Assembly: GCA_900769955.1 (NCBI GenBank)
Contig: CAAGIP010000071.1
Location: 1-15,042 of the forward strand
Reading direction: 5' to 3'
DNA length: 15,042 nt
DNA from: Spirochaetia bacterium
GTDB lineage: Bacteria > Spirochaetota > Spirochaetia > Sphaerochaetales > Sphaerochaetaceae
The position numbers were made by a program, and so were the translations under genes. The notes below the pieces were generated by a model that did not search any database, had not been told where the DNA came from, and worked only from the letters and a program-made list of their open reading frames with translations. Each line of letters starts with the position of its first letter. Position 1 is the first letter of the stretch. This document shows positions 14,192 to 15,042 of the stretch, piece by piece.

Positions 14192-14218
14192 ATTCACCCT
14201 ACCGATGATAGGGTGAAT
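14192..14218 (-). terminator. Terminator after the metI-linked membrane protein gene
   Basis: ATTCACCCTA and TAGGGTGAAT are perfect 10-bp inverted copies around a 7-base loop. On the minus strand the stem is followed by ATTTTCTGC, then more A/T-rich sequence. It lies 33 bases past the stop at 14252. Confidence 0.75.
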
Positions 14219-14251
14219 GTAATAACTTATAATAAAATGAATTAATATTTC

Positions 14252-14791
14252 CTAACTGATATCCCTTGTTTTCCATTCGGCATGGTAAAGCCTTAAGGAT
14301 GCGATGACATCGCGCCTCTTTTCGGCCCTGGCGAAGACAAAGGTGTCGGCCGCCTCCCAGATGGAGAAGCCCCCGATGATGTTGACGGCATCGTAGACGA
14401 CACGGGAGGTGAGGTCCTCAAGAAAGTAGGAGGTGACCAGAAGCACGGCACCCACTCCCAGGAAGGACAGGATCTTGACCGTCAGGTCCCTGAGCTCCCC
14501 GATGGAGCGCTTAAGGGAGAAGGCGATGTAGTTCCGGTAAGTCCTCACCACCCTGTCGTAATCGACCTCGTCATCGATGACGATGGTCATTTCGGAGAGC
14601 TTGGGAAGGTTGGAGGAAATCTCGGCAAGGTAGTCGATGACATCGGAGTTGGGAACCCCGGAGTTTATCTCACTGAAAAGCTCCTTGCCCGTCACCAGCA
14701 CCTCAATGCGCTCTCCGGCGGAAGGGAATATGTCCCTGACCGGCTTCCACTTCCTGATCGATCTGATGGTCTGACGGAGATTCTTTTTCAT
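14252..14791 (-). CDS. Unrecognised membrane protein coupled to metI
   Basis: This is a 179-residue protein I cannot assign to a named family. The N-terminus (1-20) is very basic, then a soluble, mostly acidic region (25-90) with the segment I-V-I-D-D-E-V-D-Y (70-78). A hydrophobic helix follows (about 104-124, V-K-I-L-S-F-L-G-V-G-A-V-L-L-V), then a second, less hydrophobic one (about 131-152) ending E-A-A-D-T-F-V-F, and a basic tail with A-E-K-R-R. It looks like a small inner-membrane protein with one or two helices and cytosolic ends. Its ATG overlaps the metI stop (ATGA), so it is translationally coupled to the methionine permease. A terminator follows. The position suggests a role linked to the transporter or simple co-expression. 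Sequence does not decide this. Confidence 0.85.
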   Translation of the reverse strand: MKKNLRQTIRSIRKWKPVRDIFPSAGERIEVLVTGKELFSEINSGVPNSDVIDYLAEISSNLPKLSEMTIVIDDEVDYDRVVRTYRNYIAFSLKRSIGELRDLTVKILSFLGVGAVLLVTSYFLEDLTSRVVYDAVNIIGGFSIWEAADTFVFARAEKRRDVIASLRLYHAEWKTRDIS

Positions 14792-15042
14792 CTTGATGAA
14801 AGCAGTTTTGCGGAAATCCTGTTACCGACGACCTGGATCACCTCGACAAGCACAAGAATTACAAGCACTGCGGCAACCATGTAGGAGGGACGGAAGCGCT
14901 GATAGCCGTAACGGATCGCCAGATCTCCCAGCCCGCCACCGCCGATGGCACCGGCCATTGCGGAGTAACCGATGAGGTTGATGATGGTAAGGGTGACACC
15001 TGAGACGAGCGAAGGCATTGCCTCGGGGATGAGGACCTTCAG
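14788..15042 (-). CDS. metI: Methionine ABC transporter permease MetI, C-terminal part
   Basis: The last 84 residues of an ABC permease enter from the right edge. They read L-I-P-E-A-M-P-S-L-V-S-G, the end of the permease coupling helix, then Y-S-A-M-A-G-A-I-G-G-G-G-L-G-D-L-A-I-R-Y and a final membrane helix. The G-G-G-G-L-G-D-L-A-I-R-Y-G-Y-Q-R stretch is characteristic of MetI. With MetN and MetQ it imports D- and L-methionine across the inner membrane. An internal ATG at 15018 is only a methionine within the gene. The frame is open to the window edge, so the N-terminus and presumably metN lie outside. The stop overlaps the ATG of the following membrane protein gene. Confidence 0.95.
   Translation of the reverse strand: MKVLIPEAMPSLVSGVTLTIINLIGYSAMAGAIGGGGLGDLAIRYGYQRFRPSYMVAAVLVILVLVEVIQVVGNRISAKLLSSR

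Overview
The window reads as a bacterial chromosome segment, most likely from a host-associated spirochaete of the Sphaerochaeta/Treponema type. The main clue is the methionine-binding protein, whose signal peptide runs straight into an A-A-G-A-K-E stretch typical of spirochaete substrate-binding proteins. This is a judgement from sequence style, not a database result. Coding density is high. All genes but one lie on the minus strand. I see no tRNA, rRNA, CRISPR array or transposase.

Layout, left to right. (1) 1-764: the 5' part of a DUF554 membrane protein gene (-), divergent from a MobA/MocA-like nucleotidyltransferase gene (+). (2) 763-795: a hairpin between two convergent genes, then clpB (-). 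The clpB Shine-Dalgarno lies inside a perfect 7-bp hairpin, a candidate RNA thermometer. (3) 3468-6806: a VOC-family gene with a C-terminal frameshift, downstream of a large c-di-GMP signalling gene (7TM-type N-terminus, PAS, degenerate GGDEF, HD-GYP, PAS, GGDEF). (4) 6912-8276: a TetR regulator with two operator-like palindromes around its promoter, and a metallo-beta-lactamase-fold hydrolase. (5) 8348-10471: an AT-richer insert holding three tightly overlapping genes: XRE regulator, ABC/OLD-type AAA ATPase, and a TOPRIM-like (DUF3226-type) protein. The last is broken by a frameshift and an in-frame TGA. (6) 10655-12942: ornithine carbamoyltransferase with a strong promoter, an ARG-box-like palindrome and a clear terminator, and upstream rmuC. 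(7) 13097-15042: methionine uptake genes metQ and metI (partial), with an unrecognised membrane protein gene overlapping metI.

The most interesting unit is the XRE-ATPase-TOPRIM operon. By architecture it resembles split OLD-nuclease defence modules (ATPase plus TOPRIM, as in PARIS or the ATPase-TOPRIM pairing of Gabija), but with a DUF3226-like effector and a leading XRE gene. Only the putative effector is broken, as expected if a toxic effector was lost while its regulator and sensor remain. That function is inference. Other points worth a look are the clpB leader hairpin, the long structured metQ leader, the ARG box upstream of argF, and the two-GGDEF/HD-GYP protein.
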